Assembly (NCBI GenBank): GCA_021818565.1
Contig: JAKATV010000411.1
Span: 1-7,775, forward strand
Direction of reading: 5' to 3'
Origin: Planctomycetota bacterium
GTDB lineage: Bacteria > Planctomycetota > Phycisphaerae > WQYP01
DNA length: 7,775 nucleotides
Part shown: piece by piece, positions 5,372 to 7,775 of the stretch
Layout of the letters: the number at the start of each line of letters is the position of its first letter
Numbering within the stretch: the stretch's first letter is position 1
Notes under the pieces: generated by a model
The model's input: only the letters and a program-made list of their open reading frames with translations
Database searches by the model: none
Told to the model about the DNA's origin: nothing
Translations under genes and position numbers: made by a program

Positions 5372-6340
5372 TCACGACTTTTCAAAATATCCATCCTCGG
5401 CAACCGCGGCACGCATGTTCAATCGAAACTTCGTGCTGCGGTTCTTCCTTTGCGGGTTGGCGGGCCATGGAATATCGACATCCGCAACACCTGGTGGGGA
5501 TGCTAATGCCAACAGTGCCTGATACACAGTTTCAATTGTCTCCGGCAAGGCGCTGGTACCGGCGGTCAGGCCGACGGCTTCTATGGATTCAAACCATTGA
5601 GGATCGAGTTCGGCCGCGCTTTGCACATGATATACCACGGCTCCGCGATCCTGGCACCGATGAACCAACTGTCGCGTATTGTTGGAGTTTTTCCCGCCTA
5701 CCACCACCACCGTATTGACCTGATTTAATAAATCTTCAACCGCCAATTGCCGATCCTTGGTGGGTTGGCATATCGTATCTATATACTTTATTTCGGCGTG
5801 CGGATTCTTGCGCGTTACGGCCGCGCGAATTTCCAGCGCCCGTGCGGAGGGTGTGGTGGTCTGGCAGATGATGCCGAGTTTATGGTGGGGATAGGTTTTG
5901 ACCGCCGCGCTATCCGGTAGTACATCATAACTGTATAGATCTTCGGTAATTCCCTGAACTTCGACATGGCCGGGCCGCCCGATCAGCAGCACATGATACC
6001 CTTGATCCCGCAGGCCAATGGCGGCGGCATGGGCCTTTTTTACAAGCGGGCAGGTGGTATCCAAGAGGGTTTTTCCAGCATCCCGCAGAGTCGCCGTGCG
6101 GCGCTGACTTATTCCATGCGCGGTAATTAGCACATGCGGCGTATCGGGAATGGCCTCCCGGTGTTCCCCTTCGCCGAACTGCTGGAATCCACGCCGCCGC
6201 ATCCGCTGCTGCACCAGCGGATTGTGCACCAGTTCGCCATAAACCGTTACCTGCACCGGTTGTGCGACAGTGTCAGCGACTTTCAATGCGTCGCGCACAC
6301 CAAAACAGACGCCCATGGCTGAAGCTCTAATAACTCGCAT
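5372..6340 (-). CDS. ispH: 4-hydroxy-3-methylbut-2-enyl diphosphate reductase (IspH/LytB)
   Basis: IspH is the last enzyme of the MEP (non-mevalonate) pathway. It reduces HMBPP to IPP and DMAPP in the cytoplasm using a 4Fe-4S cluster. The 322 residues fit the family's usual size. All key elements are visible: cluster cysteines C12 (GVCFGV), C97 (DTTCPLVKKAH) and C191 (DTICQPTKDRQ); substrate-binding histidines H39 (GELVHN), H75 (TAHG) and H125 (GRPGHVEVQG); the proton-transfer glutamate E127; QTT at 160-162; GGKNSNNT at 215-222; and TAGTSALP at 259-266. The start at 6340 has GAGG 5 nt upstream and places C12 correctly; the frame is open to 6508, but that would add 56 non-conserved residues. 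The C-terminus has about 40 variable residues after the core. The gene lies 49 nt after the regulator gene on the same strand and may be cotranscribed. Confidence 0.97.
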   Translation of the reverse strand: MRVIRASAMGVCFGVRDALKVADTVAQPVQVTVYGELVHNPLVQQRMRRRGFQQFGEGEHREAIPDTPHVLITAHGISQRRTATLRDAGKTLLDTTCPLVKKAHAAAIGLRDQGYHVLLIGRPGHVEVQGITEDLYSYDVLPDSAAVKTYPHHKLGIICQTTTPSARALEIRAAVTRKNPHAEIKYIDTICQPTKDRQLAVEDLLNQVNTVVVVGGKNSNNTRQLVHRCQDRGAVVYHVQSAAELDPQWFESIEAVGLTAGTSALPETIETVYQALLALASPPGVADVDIPWPANPQRKNRSTKFRLNMRAAVAEDGYFEKS

Positions 6341-6389
6341 ACTAACCTCGCTTTCACTTTGTATTGCAAAGCTTAAAGTGCAAAAAAAT

Positions 6390-6782
6390 TTACGCCGCCG
6401 GATCGGCTTTGAGTCTCCCTGGCTGAAAACCGGCCGGCACAGCCTTATTGGCGTCGGCAATAACCTGTTCCAACTGCTCCAGGTATTCCAGGAAACGTCT
6501 TCGCCCATCCGGAGTCAGCCGAACCAGCGTCTGCGATCTGTTGTTGCGCAGGCGCTTCCGCACTTCAACGACCGCCGCATCCTGTAAAATTGAAATATGC
6601 CGACTTAAATTACCATCCGTTAACGCGCACACTTCTTTGAGTTCATTAAAGAGCAGACCGTCAGCCTGGCCCGCCAGGGAAGATACAATGCTTAATCGCG
6701 CTTTTTCGTGAATAACGCGATCAAGTCCCTCATACGCATAGCGTCCGGGTTCTTTACGTGTTGTCATCGGTGGATTGTCCAT
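6390..6782 (-). CDS. Winged-helix transcriptional regulator
   Basis: This is a predicted 130-residue DNA-binding regulator. Residues 18-40 (YEGLDRVIHEKARLSIVSSL) form a first helix pair. The helix-turn-helix covers about 44-67, with the recognition helix in TDGNLSRHISILQDA. The wing is at 72-90 (VEVRKRLRNNRSQTLVRLT), followed by a C-terminal helix (DGRRRFLEYLEQLEQVIADA) that probably dimerises. This matches the MarR/ArsR-like winged-helix family I know as HTH_34. No metal-binding cysteines or ligand domain are present. The start at 6782 has GGAG 7 nt upstream; a start at 6767 is possible but lacks an SD. With the 6782 start it overlaps the membrane-protein gene by 29 bases, a sign of translational coupling. 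The pairing suggests that the two act together, perhaps with the membrane protein sensing or being controlled. Confidence 0.85.
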   Translation of the reverse strand: MDNPPMTTRKEPGRYAYEGLDRVIHEKARLSIVSSLAGQADGLLFNELKEVCALTDGNLSRHISILQDAAVVEVRKRLRNNRSQTLVRLTPDGRRRFLEYLEQLEQVIADANKAVPAGFQPGRLKADPAA

Positions 6783-7383
6783 GCCGCCGCTCCAGTGTCC
6801 AATATAACATTCCTGCGGTAATAAACTGGCCCACCGCAAACACCGCTCCCATCATCCACGGATCCAAAGTGCGCCCATTGGCGGATAAAGCCAACGTGAT
6901 AATCCCGGCCACAAGATAATACGCTCCGCACCAGAATATCGGGCGGGGCAAAATGCGGCTGGTTGCAAAAACACCCATTGAAAAAAAGAGCATCCACAAT
7001 GCCGGAAGTAAATGAAATATCCCTGGCACCATGGTGTAAACAACACCAGTTAATAATCCGCCGGCAATTAAACTGGGCATGAAGCTTTCCACGGCCAGAA
7101 GCGTCAGGCGGGTTTGCATGGGTGAATTCATGCGGCGACAGCGCCACGTCATTTCCACACCGATAAGCGTTAAACTCACCGCCGCCGCGCCCACCCAAAT
7201 CCATAAATAAGCGCCGGGGTGCGTTGCGGGATGTTCGACATAACGTTGTTGAACCGCTGCCGCCACAACGGCAATAATTCCGGAAATCACCGCACTGAAA
7301 CTGCGATATCCGCGAAACACCTGACTTAACGCCACATGCGAACGGATTTCATCAATTTGTGATAGCGCGTCACGCAGTTCCAT
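6754..7383 (-). CDS. Multi-pass inner-membrane protein paired with regulator
   Basis: This is a 209-residue integral membrane protein of unknown function. A soluble amphipathic N-terminus (MELRDALSQIDEIRSHVALS, 1-25) contains FRGYRS. About six hydrophobic segments follow, near 29-45, 59-79, 100-118, 122-141, 148-167 and 174-194. The end is short and polar (ERRHGQSTDDNT). No transporter or enzyme motif is visible. I recall this type of protein next to HTH_34-like regulators in planctomycetes and relatives, which agrees with the gene overlap here. No clear SD precedes the ATG at 7383; the bases just upstream are AAGATAGTGATTT. A promoter and a strong nested hairpin lie directly upstream. It is probably the first gene of a three-gene unit ending in ispH. 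Confidence 0.8.
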   Translation of the reverse strand: MELRDALSQIDEIRSHVALSQVFRGYRSFSAVISGIIAVVAAAVQQRYVEHPATHPGAYLWIWVGAAAVSLTLIGVEMTWRCRRMNSPMQTRLTLLAVESFMPSLIAGGLLTGVVYTMVPGIFHLLPALWMLFFSMGVFATSRILPRPIFWCGAYYLVAGIITLALSANGRTLDPWMMGAVFAVGQFITAGMLYWTLERRHGQSTDDNT

Positions 7384-7401
7384 AAATCACTATCTTTAAG
7401 A

Positions 7402-7465
7402 GCCGATCCACTGGGCGTTCCACCGCTGCAGCAAATTGCAGGTTACGCCCAAGTATGGGATCGGC
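7402..7465 (-). promoter_or_regulatory. Structured 5' leader RNA candidate
   Basis: Three nested perfect stems fold this 64-nt stretch. The outer stem is GCCGATCC (7402-7409) with GGATCGGC (7458-7465), 8 bp. The middle stem is GGGCGT (7413-7418) with ACGCCC (7445-7450), 6 bp. The inner stem is CTGCA (7426-7430) with TGCAG (7437-7441), 5 bp with a 6-nt loop. Internal loops are asymmetric. The element begins about 8 nt after the inferred transcription start and ends 18 nt before the ATG at 7383. It fits a regulatory leader, but I cannot match it to a known riboswitch class. Confidence 0.55.
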
Positions 7466-7479
7466 GTTACCTCTCCATT

Positions 7480-7508
7480 ACTTTACGATATAAAGTTATT
7501 AGTTTCAA
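7480..7508 (-). promoter_or_regulatory. Sigma-70-type promoter of the membrane protein gene
   Basis: On the minus strand, TTGAAA (7508-7503, five of six matches to the -35 consensus) is followed after 17 bp by TAAAGT (7485-7480, four of six to the -10). The surrounding sequence is AT-rich (ACTTTATAT in the spacer). Transcription would begin near 7473, just before the structured leader. This is a prediction from consensus only. Confidence 0.45.
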
Positions 7509-7510
7509 GC

Positions 7511-7651
7511 GGGCGGCAAGCCAAATCCATAGAATTTCAACCTGTCATTAAAATTGCGGGTACCATTGGCCGTCGCATATTACGCATGACGAGCTGTCGT
7601 GGAAGACGAAATTCAGAGCCTCAGGCGACTGTCAAGGCCGGGGAATAATTA
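7511..7651. other. Intergenic sequence, no gene seen
   Basis: This stretch lies between the promoter of the membrane-protein gene and the stop of the gene entering from the right edge. I see no intrinsic terminator for that gene and no protein-like reading. Only short inverted repeats are present, such as ACGA-GCTG-TCGT near 7589-7600. Confidence 0.3.
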
Positions 7652-7775
7652 CTATTTGGCTGGAGTTGGTGGCGCACATTTCAGCGCTTGTGTTTCCAGG
7701 GATTTCTCCTGCAATTGCAAATTGTGGATCATCGCTTTTACTTCTGTCAGGCGTCGCTGGATCAGCATGTACCGT
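7652..7775 (-). CDS. C-terminal end of an unidentified gene (partial)
   Basis: On the minus strand the last 40 codons of a gene run in from the right edge to a TAG stop (7654-7652). The reading includes YMLIQRRLTEVKAMIHNLQL, then QEKSLETQALKC, and ends APPTPAK. The Leu/Ile/Val spacing with Glu, Lys and Gln suggests a coiled-coil helix followed by a short Pro-rich end. The gene is on the same strand as the membrane protein and ispH, about 270 nt upstream of them. The upstream part is outside the window, so no function can be given. Confidence 0.55.
   Translation of the reverse strand, partial: RYMLIQRRLTEVKAMIHNLQLQEKSLETQALKCAPPTPAK

Noticed and set aside
6389..6420. Possible intrinsic terminator after the regulator gene (T-run after the stop on the minus strand)
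   Set aside because: The only stem before the T-run is GCCG-ATC-CGGC, 4 bp and about 10 nt away from it, too weak for a terminator.
7436..7648. Plus-strand open frame of 70 codons
   Set aside because: It runs through the predicted leader and promoter on the opposite strand, has no SD and no recognisable protein character.
1..7775. CRISPR array, tRNA, rRNA, insertion sequence or exosortase gene
   Set aside because: No regularly spaced repeats, cloverleaf-like sequences, rRNA motifs, transposase motifs or multi-pass exosortase with Cys/Arg/His residues were seen.

Overview
The window looks like chromosomal DNA from a planctomycete, probably of the Phycisphaerae type. This is inferred from protein style, not from a database match. 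The left two thirds carry four secreted proteins, each with an N-terminal signal peptide and a C-terminal PEP-CTERM sorting signal (Pro-Glu-Pro, hydrophobic helix, Arg-rich end). A sigma-70-like factor of a kind I associate with planctomycetes sits among them. No exosortase gene is visible, so the sorting enzyme must be encoded elsewhere.

Layout, left to right. Positions 90-1001: PEP-CTERM protein 1, followed by a strong intrinsic terminator (1104-1135). About 1230-1558: a decayed coding remnant with frameshifts and stops. Positions 1665-2423: PEP-CTERM protein 2, with an abnormal 40-residue tail beyond its sorting signal. Positions 2557-3078: the sigma factor. Positions 3252-4217: PEP-CTERM protein 3. 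About 4314-4534: a second, frameshifted remnant. Positions 4690-5370: PEP-CTERM protein 4. These are all on the plus strand.

The right third is on the minus strand and reads leftwards. A multi-pass membrane protein (7383-6754) overlaps a winged-helix regulator (6782-6390), which is followed by ispH (6340-5372), the last enzyme of the MEP isoprenoid pathway. ispH converges on PEP-CTERM gene 4 with one base between the stop codons. A sigma-70-type promoter and a 64-nt nested hairpin lie immediately before the membrane-protein gene and may form a structured leader. The C-terminal end of another minus-strand gene, a short coiled-coil-like tail, enters from the right edge.

The plus-strand region reads as a fast-changing array of surface or secreted proteins. 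Genes 2 and 3 share an almost identical PEP-CTERM tail at DNA level while their bodies look unrelated. Genes 1 and 2 share a 14-nt leader box with identical spacing to the start codon. Two dead coding remnants lie between the live genes. The sigma factor is a candidate local regulator, but nothing in the sequence proves it. The minus-strand cluster looks like ordinary core and regulatory genes.
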